A DNA stretch of 64,000 bases. Origin: Sediminihaliea albiluteola. GTDB taxonomy: Bacteria > Pseudomonadota > Gammaproteobacteria > Pseudomonadales > Halieaceae. Under the pieces are notes generated by a model that was not told the origin of the DNA, ran no database searches, and saw nothing but the letters and a program-made list of their open reading frames with translations. A program made the position numbers and the translations under genes. The stretch covers positions 310,001-374,000 of the forward strand of contig NZ_JACFXU010000014.1 in assembly GCF_014077625.1 (NCBI RefSeq), given 5' to 3'. Each line of letters starts with the position of its first letter. The stretch's first letter is position 1. Positions 55,364 to 63,148 of this stretch are shown here, in pieces.

Positions 55364-56344
55364 CTATGCAGGCATCAACAAGCCAGAGCCAAATGCATAG
55401 GGCGTAGAGCCCAACATCAAATAAGGCTGATCCAAGCCATCCGTCTTTAACAGGCGATCTAAACCAATCAAAATATCGGCAGAGCCCACATGACCTGTTT
55501 CATGACCAGTCATGACAAAGTTATCTGTCGGTATCTCGATAACTGCTGCAATCAACTGCAGGAACAGGTTAGCGGTCTGGTTGATGATCACTCGCTCAGC
55601 ATTGCAGTCAAAGCGCGCCTTGAGTGCTTGTAAGCTACCGGCGTAACCATCGGAATAACGCTGGCGCAAATCATGTCGGCTCAAACCCATCAGCTTGCGC
55701 TCAAAGGGTTTTACACCGGCAGGCGCGACAGGATTGCGGGTGCCGCCATACTCTACGAGTACCGTGCCATTGAGGTCGCTCTGAGTGATAAATTCTGCTC
55801 CGCAGAATGTCCCTTTTGACTCATGCGAGGTCTTGTGACCAACCACAGTCGCTGCGGCGCCATCACTGTGCCCCCACAGCCCCATGTTCTCAATAGAGGT
55901 GTAATCGACAGTGTAGGTCCAGCGTTCTGCAGCAACAATTGCCGCCACTCCACCGCCGTGAGCTGCCAGCCAACCCTGAGCCATATCCAGCGCAGACAGC
56001 GCCCCGAGGCAACCCACTGTCATATCCAAGCCCATGCAGTGTGCTTCAGTACCGCAGGCTTTCATGATTTCAGTCGCTACCGACCATGAAGGCAGGTAAT
56101 CGCGGGACATGCCCGCGAATATAACCAGCTTCAGTTCGGAAGGGTCTACCTTGGCATCTTCCATGGCTTTGCGTAAGGCCGCGACCCCCATGGTGCTAGG
56201 GTGGTCATCCTCAAGGGCGTGACAGCAATTGTCCCAGCCCTGATATCCGCTGGGATCTTGACCTGCCTCAGCGACAACTTCCTTCACCGGCCGCGCGGGA
56301 GGTAGATACACTCCAGTGCCGAGTATCGATAACTCATTCTTCAT
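55364..56344 (-). CDS. Thiolase-fold ketoacyl-ACP synthase III-like protein
   Basis: A 326-aa thiolase-superfamily protein of the FabH/HMG-CoA-synthase-like branch. The nucleophile is Cys112 in M-T-V-G-C-L-G-A-L. The FabH His region (P-H-Q-A-N-L) reads N-Q-T-A-N-L, so the His is replaced by Gln256. The FabH Asn region (G-N-T-S-A-A) reads G-H-V-G-S-A, putting His285 at the Asn place. It may be an acyltransferase or non-decarboxylating variant. Its ATG overlaps the selenoprotein stop (ATGA), so the two are translationally coupled. Confidence 0.85.
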   Translation of the reverse strand: MKNELSILGTGVYLPPARPVKEVVAEAGQDPSGYQGWDNCCHALEDDHPSTMGVAALRKAMEDAKVDPSELKLVIFAGMSRDYLPSWSVATEIMKACGTEAHCMGLDMTVGCLGALSALDMAQGWLAAHGGGVAAIVAAERWTYTVDYTSIENMGLWGHSDGAAATVVGHKTSHESKGTFCGAEFITQSDLNGTVLVEYGGTRNPVAPAGVKPFERKLMGLSRHDLRQRYSDGYAGSLQALKARFDCNAERVIINQTANLFLQLIAAVIEIPTDNFVMTGHETGHVGSADILIGLDRLLKTDGLDQPYLMLGSTPYAFGSGLLMPA

Positions 56345-56964
56345 TTCGATGGACTCTCCGGTTCCTCATCATTCAATAAGCGCTGAACTGCATCAGCAAT
56401 CTGCTCAGCACGTTGACGCAAAACGTCGTCTCCAACCATTTGCGTCGGGTGGCCAACGATAATCGCTGGCAGTGGTCTATCAGATGGCTGATAGGTCATA
56501 CAGCGATCGATTTGATCTTCGAAAGGCTGCGTCAAAATTGCGAAACCGGCCACGCCGTTTCGCTGTAAAGCTATTGAGTCAAGCGAACTGCCCGACGAAC
56601 AACTGCCTCAATCGGATATACCGCAGAGAACCAGCCCTCCCTCCTGGGAGAGCGATTGCAGCATAGCTTCTGGCATCCGCACGCTGGCGTCAGCCTTTAC
56701 CAGGATTTGGTCTTTCACCTCAACGCCGCGCTCACGCAAGATCTCTTGCGCATAAGTCATGATGAGCTTGGAGTTTGGCTTATTGTGATCCAAGAAGGTC
56801 ACAGTAGGCACTTTGGGTTTGAGAGTGATCTTTATCGGATCGGGCGTTGGTCTGGGGATTGGATCCACCAGCAGCTCACAGCTGACATCACCGCAACTGG
56901 TCAACTGCTGCGCCGGCGGGGTACTACTATTCCTCCCCGGCCCAGTGTTGGATGTTTGTGTCAT
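56341..56964 (-). CDS. UGSC-family selenoprotein (in-frame UGA read as selenocysteine)
   Basis: Read through the TGA at 56610-56608, this is one 207-aa protein. Residues 1-118 include V-T-F-L-D-H-N-K-P-N-S-K and the strand G-L-V-L-C-G-I-S-D. Sec119 then starts the motif U-G-S-C, and L-D-S-I-A-L-Q-R-N-G-V-A-G-F-A-I-L-T-Q-P-F continues the fold; this is the pattern of the UGSC (seleno)protein family, whose other members have Cys at this place. GGAG lies 6 nt before the ATG. A SECIS-like hairpin follows the TGA. The final stop is also TGA. The reaction is unknown; a thiol/selenol redox or conjugation role is inferred from the U-x-x-C spacing. Confidence 0.93.
56578..56596 (-). promoter_or_regulatory. 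Bacterial SECIS element of the UGSC gene
   Basis: GTCGGGCAGTTCGCTTGAC folds into a 7-bp stem (two G-U pairs) with a 5-nt loop AGTTC. The stem starts 12 nt and the loop 19 nt after the UGA. A G in the first two loop positions and a loop 16-37 nt from UGA are the accepted bacterial SECIS features, and both are met. Confidence 0.8.
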
Positions 56965-56988
56965 GACAAGCTCCTTTTATTAAGCGTT

Positions 56989-58002
56989 TTATACTATTTG
57001 TTTACAGACGGTGTGCGTGCTGCCGGCCCACCGTGGAATAAGCGCAGAGAAGCGACCACCGTCGGCCCCGCACTCTATGAAAGTCAGTTGTTCTGGGCTC
57101 TTTAGCGGCGAGCGCATTTCACCCGGAACAACCTGCGCGAACTCAATCGGAGACTTAGCAATACGACCCATTGCAATTAAGTCATCAGTTTGGCGCCGTG
57201 CATTTTTGTAAATGTAGTCCAAGGCCTGCTCACGGCTGAATTCTTTAGACACAAGGTCCATGTGGTCTGGCGGAATCACCACCACAAAGCCACCCGATCG
57301 GTAATACCAGGCAGTTTGACCATAGTGACACATAGCGTCGCCAATAGTGTCTAGTATCAGGGCACCGGTTTCAGCGTAGTGGTTGTTAATTGAGTTGGGG
57401 CCTTCAGTGGACATCAGAGTGATGGCCGATGCATCTTCGGGCAAACCAAACTGGGTGTGATAGGGCCCCCAGGCTGTTTCTGGGTGTTCAGCAATGCAAA
57501 AGCTGATACGACCTGGGTGACCGATGGTGCCGTGGGACTCCAAAACACCACCCCCTCGACCACAGAAGTAGCGCATCATTTGTGCAAAGCGGCCAACAGT
57601 AGCATTTGCTCTACAATTAGCACCCAAAGCGTTGGTCGAATGCTCAAAGCCGAGTTCCTCAACAGCTGGGCCACTGACAATGACTAAAATAGATGCGCCA
57701 CCAGTGGTCACTTCCGCCCCGCTGATATTCAACAGCGGGTCTAAAAGACCCTCCGTCACCGCTCTTAGAAGACGACCATACTCTAGCTTACAGCCAGCCA
57801 TAACAGCAGTTGCTGCCGCTTTTTCAGCCCTCACGACGATATTTTGGCTCGGAATCTCGCCAATAATGTCTTGGCCCTGCCAACCCATCGCATCCAACAT
57901 CTCATCAACAAGACTGCCATAGGGCGGAATGACTGGAAGGCCATCGGTCCAGCCGTTCTCCATGCAGTTTTCAATATCTTCAATGGTTGCGTAAGTCGTC
58001 AT
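56989..58002 (-). CDS. Conserved protein, partner of the UGSC selenoprotein
   Basis: About 337 aa from ATG 58002; GTG 58011 would add three residues, and neither has a strong ribosome site. Conserved-looking blocks are G-W-T-D-G-L-P-V-I-P-P near residue 16, A-V-M-A-G-C near residue 64, N-A-T-V-G-R near residue 133 and H-P-G-R-I-S-F-C-I-A-E near residue 160. There is no signal peptide or membrane segment. From memory, proteins with this pattern sit next to or are fused to UGSC domains in other bacteria, but no function is known to me. It ends 24 nt before the selenoprotein gene. Confidence 0.8.
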   Translation of the reverse strand: MTTYATIEDIENCMENGWTDGLPVIPPYGSLVDEMLDAMGWQGQDIIGEIPSQNIVVRAEKAAATAVMAGCKLEYGRLLRAVTEGLLDPLLNISGAEVTTGGASILVIVSGPAVEELGFEHSTNALGANCRANATVGRFAQMMRYFCGRGGGVLESHGTIGHPGRISFCIAEHPETAWGPYHTQFGLPEDASAITLMSTEGPNSINNHYAETGALILDTIGDAMCHYGQTAWYYRSGGFVVVIPPDHMDLVSKEFSREQALDYIYKNARRQTDDLIAMGRIAKSPIEFAQVVPGEMRSPLKSPEQLTFIECGADGGRFSALIPRWAGSTHTVCKQIV

Positions 58003-58053
58003 ATGATCCACACGTATTAAGTACTTATAAATTAGGTATAGCTGATAGCATAG

Positions 58054-58098
58054 ATACTATCAGCCCCTTTGTCAGGGCATCATCGTACAACTGTACTA
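58054..58098 (-). promoter_or_regulatory. Activator-type promoter of the UGSC operon with selenium-operon dyad
   Basis: On the minus strand TAGTACAGTTGTACGAT (58098-58082) holds the perfect inverted repeat GTACA-GT-TGTAC. After 22 nt comes a -10 candidate TAGTAT (58059-58054). This is the same layout, within one base, as upstream of the sel operon. A second inverted repeat GCTGATAG/CTATCAGC (58041-58064) covers the -10 and start site and could be a repressor site. Confidence 0.65.
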
Positions 58099-58171
58099 AA
58101 GGCTCAGCCTTCGCCACATGAAACAGACAAGCTCAGAGAGTATCGAGTATCCGCTTAATGCTGCAAGCCCC

Positions 58172-59296
58172 CTACTGCCAACGGCTAGCGAAGGCCTCTG
58201 ACACTAATTTAACAAGCTGATTCTGACGATTGACCCCTGTCTTAGTAAAAACAGATGAAAGCTGTGCCCGCGCGGTGTTCCGCGACACCCCCAGTGCCTC
58301 TGCTGCTGCGGTCAGCGTTAACCCATCGACAAGATGTGCAACCAGCTTTGCCTCAGCCGGGGTTACCCCAAACATCTCAATCAAACGTGACTGACTAGGG
58401 GCAAAATCGCGGACCTGGCCCTGCAACAACAACAGTAACTCCGGCCCGCCCTCGTCAAATACCACATTCTGCGATGACACTCTGCGAATGTGCACATCCC
58501 ACTTGGTTTCAGTGCTAATACGGTTGATCACGATACTGGAGGTCTGCGCAGTAGCTGTCTTATCACTGCCTTCTCGCAGTAGCTCATTGCATGCATCCTC
58601 TAGCTTTTTCTGATCGCTGCTCTGGTGACAGCGCAGTGAATCCTGCTGCAGAAACACGCCGTCCTTAGACTTAAGGATCTGTTTTGCTTGTGAATTGGCC
58701 GACAGCACCTCCAGCTTAGCGTTAACAATCAAAGAGGCGATATCCATAGAGCCTAGAAGGTCCTCGTAAAACTCCTCAATAAAGCTGTTATGGGTATAAG
58801 CACCATATAGCTTTAAGGCCTTATCCATTAGAGGAACAACACTTTCTAAGCGAGCCCGATCGGAGTCAGAGAATGCCGGGGCATCACCTATTCTGGCCAA
58901 ACGTAACCTCAGGCGGATGTGGCTAGGTTTATCAAAGACGTCAAAGCCAATCAGATCGGAGACATCATAGTCTTTTAGATATTGATAAAACTCCAAAGAC
59001 TTGAGCTCGGAGCGAGTCACCCTATCATCGAGGGTGAATACCTTTTTCTCGGGTAGCTCAGCTAAAGGCGAGTCGAGGTGGGCTCTGGTTTGAAAGTCCT
59101 GCAAGGCCCCCGAGTCTGAATAGAGGTACACGGTATGTCCTGGATCGGATAGGCGCGGACGGCGCAGCACCAGAGTAGCGCTGGACACATTCATAAAACT
59201 TTCGAGATAGTGCAGCAGTGTCTTCCAAGGAGGCTTTTCCAACACTCCCTCATAAATCACCTGACTCAGAGGGTGGGCTACAGGTATTTCTGACAC
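58172..59296 (-). CDS. LuxR-family transcriptional regulator
   Basis: A 374-aa protein with a large N-terminal sensor part (about 1-290, possibly PAS-like around residues 180-230) and a C-terminal LuxR-type helix-turn-helix: V-T-P-A-E-A-K-L-V-A-H-L-V-D-G-L near residue 305, then A-L-G-V-S-R-N-T-A-R-A-Q-L. No receiver domain or autoinducer domain is seen. It ends 161 bp before the UGSC operon on the same strand, so it is the best local candidate to bind the GTACA dyad, which is inference. Confidence 0.9.
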   Translation of the reverse strand: MSEIPVAHPLSQVIYEGVLEKPPWKTLLHYLESFMNVSSATLVLRRPRLSDPGHTVYLYSDSGALQDFQTRAHLDSPLAELPEKKVFTLDDRVTRSELKSLEFYQYLKDYDVSDLIGFDVFDKPSHIRLRLRLARIGDAPAFSDSDRARLESVVPLMDKALKLYGAYTHNSFIEEFYEDLLGSMDIASLIVNAKLEVLSANSQAKQILKSKDGVFLQQDSLRCHQSSDQKKLEDACNELLREGSDKTATAQTSSIVINRISTETKWDVHIRRVSSQNVVFDEGGPELLLLLQGQVRDFAPSQSRLIEMFGVTPAEAKLVAHLVDGLTLTAAAEALGVSRNTARAQLSSVFTKTGVNRQNQLVKLVSEAFASRWQ

Positions 59297-59436
59297 ATGG
59301 GCCTCCTTGGTGCGCCAAGATTACAAGCCATCCGCTTAGCACTTACTCCACAATTGACTGACTCCCTGCTCTTGATTAGCGCTAAGCCAAGCATATCGCG
59401 CTTTAAGCTGAGGATGTAGATCGAGCGCTCAGTCAA

Positions 59437-61524
59437 TTAGTCCACTGAAGCTGCTGCAGTTTCATGGGCGCGTCTACGGATGTAATGCCGCATCGCTTCA
59501 AGCTCATCATCTCTAAGCTCGCTAAAGCTCGGCATCCCTCGCTGCAACAATGCCCCCTCTCTCACCACAGCGGTGAAACCTGCCACCGACAAAGGGATAG
59601 GCGAGGCCCGCAGATCGGGTGCATACCCACCAGCAACGGCGCCCACACCATGGCAAATAATGCAGTTTTTAGCCGCGTAGACGGCCTGACCCCGCGCGGC
59701 CTTCTGTGCATCTATCTTAAAACCAGCGTCAACTATTGGTGACAGCGGTTGTTGCGGCTGGGACTTGGGTAACTCTGCTTTACCGTTTAGAGCAAAGGTC
59801 ATCAGACGCCGTGGTTGTTGACGTCCCACCCAACCTTCCTTAGCAGTAAGGGCGCCAAAAGCCTGCACCGAACCGGCCCAACCCGCCAAGATAGACACAT
59901 ACTGCGTATCGCCAACCAGGTAAGTAATGGGCGGCGACAAGCTGCCTACGCCGAGATCATAGGACCACAGTAACTCGCCATTGTCGGCACGATAGGCATT
60001 TAGCTTACCTTCCGGATCAGCTTGCATCACCAGATTACCGGCGCTAGTCATGATGCCTCCACCAAAGGCCCCTGGCGTTGGAATGCGCCAGGCTTCCTGC
60101 TGCGTCACGGGATTCCAAGCTAACAGAGCGCTGGTGGCCAGATCTGTCGGCACCTCTTCTGATCTAACTTTGGTGCTTAAGCCGTTAGCAAACTGAAAGC
60201 CTGGTTCATAGGCCCAGTTTTCTATGTCGACCCCCTCATCACTGTAATAGCCAAACACCTCTCGAGCTGGGATATAAGCTAAGCCTGTCTGCGGGTTGAA
60301 GGCCATAGGGTGCCAGCTGTGAGCCCCCGTATCGCCCGGCCAGATCAGCACCGGTCCGTCTTCATAGCGGGCGTTAGGGCTCTCTACTGGACGACCAGTG
60401 CTCAGATCAATTTTTTCGGCCCAGGTCACCTTGGCAAACTTTTCTGCAGAGATCAGTTGGCCATCTTCGCGATCAAGCACATAGAAGAAGCCATTTTTAG
60501 GGGCGTGCATCAACACCTTGCGCTGCTTCCCCTCTAGCTCCATGGTCGCTAGGACCATGTCCATAGATGAGTTGTAATCCCAAGTCTCACCTGGGTTAGT
60601 CTGGTAGTGCCAGACATACTCTCCGGTATCCGCATCGAGTGCGAGCACGGAACAGAGAAACAAATTATCACCGCCGCCGGGGCTGCGGATCTTGCGGTTC
60701 CACGGCGCGCCATTACCGGTACCTAGGTAAATACGATTGTACTCGGGGTCATAAGTCATGGCGTTCCATACGGTGCCACCGCCCCCGAACTTCCACCATT
60801 CACCAGTCCAGGTTTTTGCTGCCATAGCCATGGCCTCATTCTCGAAGCCATCGGCCGGATTACCCGGAGTGATATAGAAGCGCCAAGCCTGCTTGCCCGT
60901 CATCGCATCATAGGCCGTGACATAACCCCGAACTGCACCGTACTCAGCACCACCGTGCCCAATAATTACTTTATCGTTGAATACACGCGGGGCACCGGTG
61001 ATATAGCGGCTGTCGCCTTCTTCAGTGGTAGTGGCACTCCAGACCAGCTCACCCGTGCCGGCATCTACGGCGAGTAAACGCCCATCCATGGTGCCCACAT
61101 AAATATGGCCCTTCCAGAAGGCCAAACCGCGACTTCCCCATGCCCTGCGCAGCATATCGGGATGCGTTTTCCAAAGCTCTGGGTCATAGCGCCACAGCAA
61201 CTTACCCGTCTTGCCGTCCACCGCGTGAATCACGCTGTATCCGGCGGCGAAATACACAATACCGTCTACCGCTAGGGGCACCGTTGTGACGCTATGCATA
61301 TCGGCTAAATCCAGATAGGAAGCCAAGCTCAAATTTTTCACATTATCCGCGTTGATCTGATCTAGCGGGCTATAGCGCTGCTCATCGAAGGTACGGCCGT
61401 AACCTGCCCAGTTAGCACCTTCAGGATCACTCGCAAGGAGATTATTATCCACGACTGTTGCACTGCCCCAGCCGGCCGAAGAAAAGAGGCAAGCGATTAA
61501 GTAAAGATGGCGCATTTTTAGCAT
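59437..61524 (-). CDS. Quinohemoprotein alcohol dehydrogenase (PQQ plus cytochrome c)
   Basis: About 695 aa from ATG 61524 (GGA 7 nt upstream; a TTG at 61536 is less likely). A signal peptide sends it to the periplasm. The eight-bladed propeller has repeated G-x-L-x-W elements and the catalytic Asp in G-E-T-W-D-Y-N-S-S. A C-terminal heme c domain has C-I-I-C-H-G and the Met ligand in R-G-M-P-S-F. The vicinal Cys-Cys of related enzymes is absent: the region reads L-R-R-A-W-G-S-R-G-L-A-F. It oxidises an alcohol; substrate unknown. Confidence 0.94.
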   Translation of the reverse strand: MLKMRHLYLIACLFSSAGWGSATVVDNNLLASDPEGANWAGYGRTFDEQRYSPLDQINADNVKNLSLASYLDLADMHSVTTVPLAVDGIVYFAAGYSVIHAVDGKTGKLLWRYDPELWKTHPDMLRRAWGSRGLAFWKGHIYVGTMDGRLLAVDAGTGELVWSATTTEEGDSRYITGAPRVFNDKVIIGHGGAEYGAVRGYVTAYDAMTGKQAWRFYITPGNPADGFENEAMAMAAKTWTGEWWKFGGGGTVWNAMTYDPEYNRIYLGTGNGAPWNRKIRSPGGGDNLFLCSVLALDADTGEYVWHYQTNPGETWDYNSSMDMVLATMELEGKQRKVLMHAPKNGFFYVLDREDGQLISAEKFAKVTWAEKIDLSTGRPVESPNARYEDGPVLIWPGDTGAHSWHPMAFNPQTGLAYIPAREVFGYYSDEGVDIENWAYEPGFQFANGLSTKVRSEEVPTDLATSALLAWNPVTQQEAWRIPTPGAFGGGIMTSAGNLVMQADPEGKLNAYRADNGELLWSYDLGVGSLSPPITYLVGDTQYVSILAGWAGSVQAFGALTAKEGWVGRQQPRRLMTFALNGKAELPKSQPQQPLSPIVDAGFKIDAQKAARGQAVYAAKNCIICHGVGAVAGGYAPDLRASPIPLSVAGFTAVVREGALLQRGMPSFSELRDDELEAMRHYIRRRAHETAAASVD

Positions 61525-61707
61525 AATTATTTCCAAACCCTATTTGAATACTCTGCTTAGGCTGCCGCTTGATATAACTAAATCCCAGTGCCAACTAAAC
61601 TCTCACTGTCGCCACTCCACTGAAAGCAGTCCTGAATAGCAATTAGCCGCTAGGGGCAATATGAGCGTGATAGCACTACAGAGCGGCACACAAACTGCTG
61701 GCGCATT

Positions 61708-62145
61708 TTAATGATTAAATATCTCTAAAGATCCAACATAGCCCTGGTTTTTCTTGACTCGACGCACCATGCGCCAGCAATCGTCCACCTTTCTCCACTC
61801 GTCGTAATAGCGGCCGAGTGTAAAAAAGCTCATATCGGCCTTATCCTCATTGCCTAGATGCATATCGCTAACATATGCACTGCTTGTAGCACTGTCACCA
61901 TCCACATCGATCATAACGTTGCCAAGTAAATGCTGAGTAGGGCCACAATTATCTAAAAAGGAACGCATGAATGAGACGATAACATCACGCCCCTCAAGTT
62001 CTCCAGCACCTAGTTCAGCTGTCATATCTTCAGTGGTGAACTCAGCAAAGGCCGACCAATCTCGCTCGTCCATGGCCCGCGCAAAAGCGACTAAATTTCG
62101 ATAAATAGCTCGCTCTGCCAAAATCACGTCAATGCCAATGGTCAT
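61708..62145 (-). CDS. SnoaL-like / aromatic hydroxylase small-subunit-type NTF2 protein
   Basis: A 145-aa NTF2-fold protein with Y-R-N-L-V-A-F-A-R-A-M-D-E-R-D-W near residue 15, F-T-T-E-D-M-T-A-E-L and a C-terminal W-R-M-V-R-R-V-K-K. Members include dehydratases, isomerases and binding proteins, so no reaction is assigned. It lies upstream of the PQQ dehydrogenase on the same strand, 183 bp away. Confidence 0.8.
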   Translation of the reverse strand: MTIGIDVILAERAIYRNLVAFARAMDERDWSAFAEFTTEDMTAELGAGELEGRDVIVSFMRSFLDNCGPTQHLLGNVMIDVDGDSATSSAYVSDMHLGNEDKADMSFFTLGRYYDEWRKVDDCWRMVRRVKKNQGYVGSLEIFNH

Positions 62146-62422
62146 TGCTTTACTCCTAAAAATTCTTAGTGTTGATAGGCTTTAAAAACTGTGTTGAAAG
62201 AGTAATCCACAGATGCTCTTTCAATGTCGCCTTATAGGCAAAAAAAACTCGCCCAAGGGTCAAGCTAGGCGATAAAACTTGCCCACATAAAGTATCTGTG
62301 GATCATCGCAGGCTAGGCATGAGATAGTAAACTTAAAAATAAGACTTGCTTACTCCTGAACCTAGGGGCGAATAATAAAGGGGGCGAAGCAAGTTAGCTT
62401 ATTGCATGCAGGAGCATCTTAG

Positions 62423-63070
62423 ATGAAAGGTATAAGCCTTATAACGCGGCGCGAGGGCACTACGCGAGAGACGTTTCGAGATTACTACGAAAAGCAGCAT
62501 GCCCCACTTGGTATGCGCTATTTTCCGTTTTGCAAATATCTGCGCAACCACGTTATTGATGCCTCTAAAGACATTAACTTCGATGTGATTATGGAGAGTT
62601 ATTTCCCTGCAGGAACTGACATTGCCACTATTAACAGCGGAGAAATACGCGCCATTATGGATGTCGATGAGCGCAAATTTATGAAGCCTGAGATGATCCG
62701 CTCCACATCTGCCAATGAGCATATTATTAAAGGAGCAGAAAACAGCATTGCCCAAGCGGGGACCCGGCGACTTATGCTGCTACTAAACTCAAATTCTAGT
62801 GCGCAGCTCTCTCGCGCCAATCTAGATCAGTGGGGCGCTGCACTGATGGGCCTGCAGGGCGTTGAGCGTATTAGCCTAGACATAGCAATGCAGCAAATTA
62901 GCACTTACGCTACTTTCCCCTATGCCGCTATTCTAAGTTTGTGGCTAGGCACTGAAGCTGAAGCAGTTCAACTGCCCGCGGCCCCCGAGGGGGTAAAACT
63001 GGAAGTTTCCGTGCTGACAGAAGTACATGAGACGAGGCCTGAGGTGCTCGCGGAGCGCTATCAAGGATGA
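62423..63070 (+). CDS. EthD-domain protein (dimeric ferredoxin-like fold)
   Basis: A 215-aa protein whose first third matches the EthD/REDY-like barrel: K-G-I-S-L-I-T-R-R-E-G-T-T-R-E-T-F-R-D-Y-Y followed by H-A-P-L. A second similar strand-helix pattern appears near residues 100-190. EthD domains occur next to P450s and ring-modifying enzymes. The reaction is unknown. It is alone on the plus strand; the 277 bp before it hold no gene. Confidence 0.78.
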   Translation: MKGISLITRREGTTRETFRDYYEKQHAPLGMRYFPFCKYLRNHVIDASKDINFDVIMESYFPAGTDIATINSGEIRAIMDVDERKFMKPEMIRSTSANEHIIKGAENSIAQAGTRRLMLLLNSNSSAQLSRANLDQWGAALMGLQGVERISLDIAMQQISTYATFPYAAILSLWLGTEAEAVQLPAAPEGVKLEVSVLTEVHETRPEVLAERYQG

Positions 63071-63148
63071 CTTTCTGCAAGCACAACCCACAGTGCCAAG
63101 CAAAACGCCATAGCTAGCTGTCTTAAAAAGGCTCAGTGTTAAGAGACC

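Noticed and set aside
56341-56610. Treating the selenoprotein gene as a pseudogene with a nonsense mutation
   Set aside because: The stop is exactly TGA at the first position of the UGSC motif, a SECIS-like hairpin follows, and selA, selB and selC are present.
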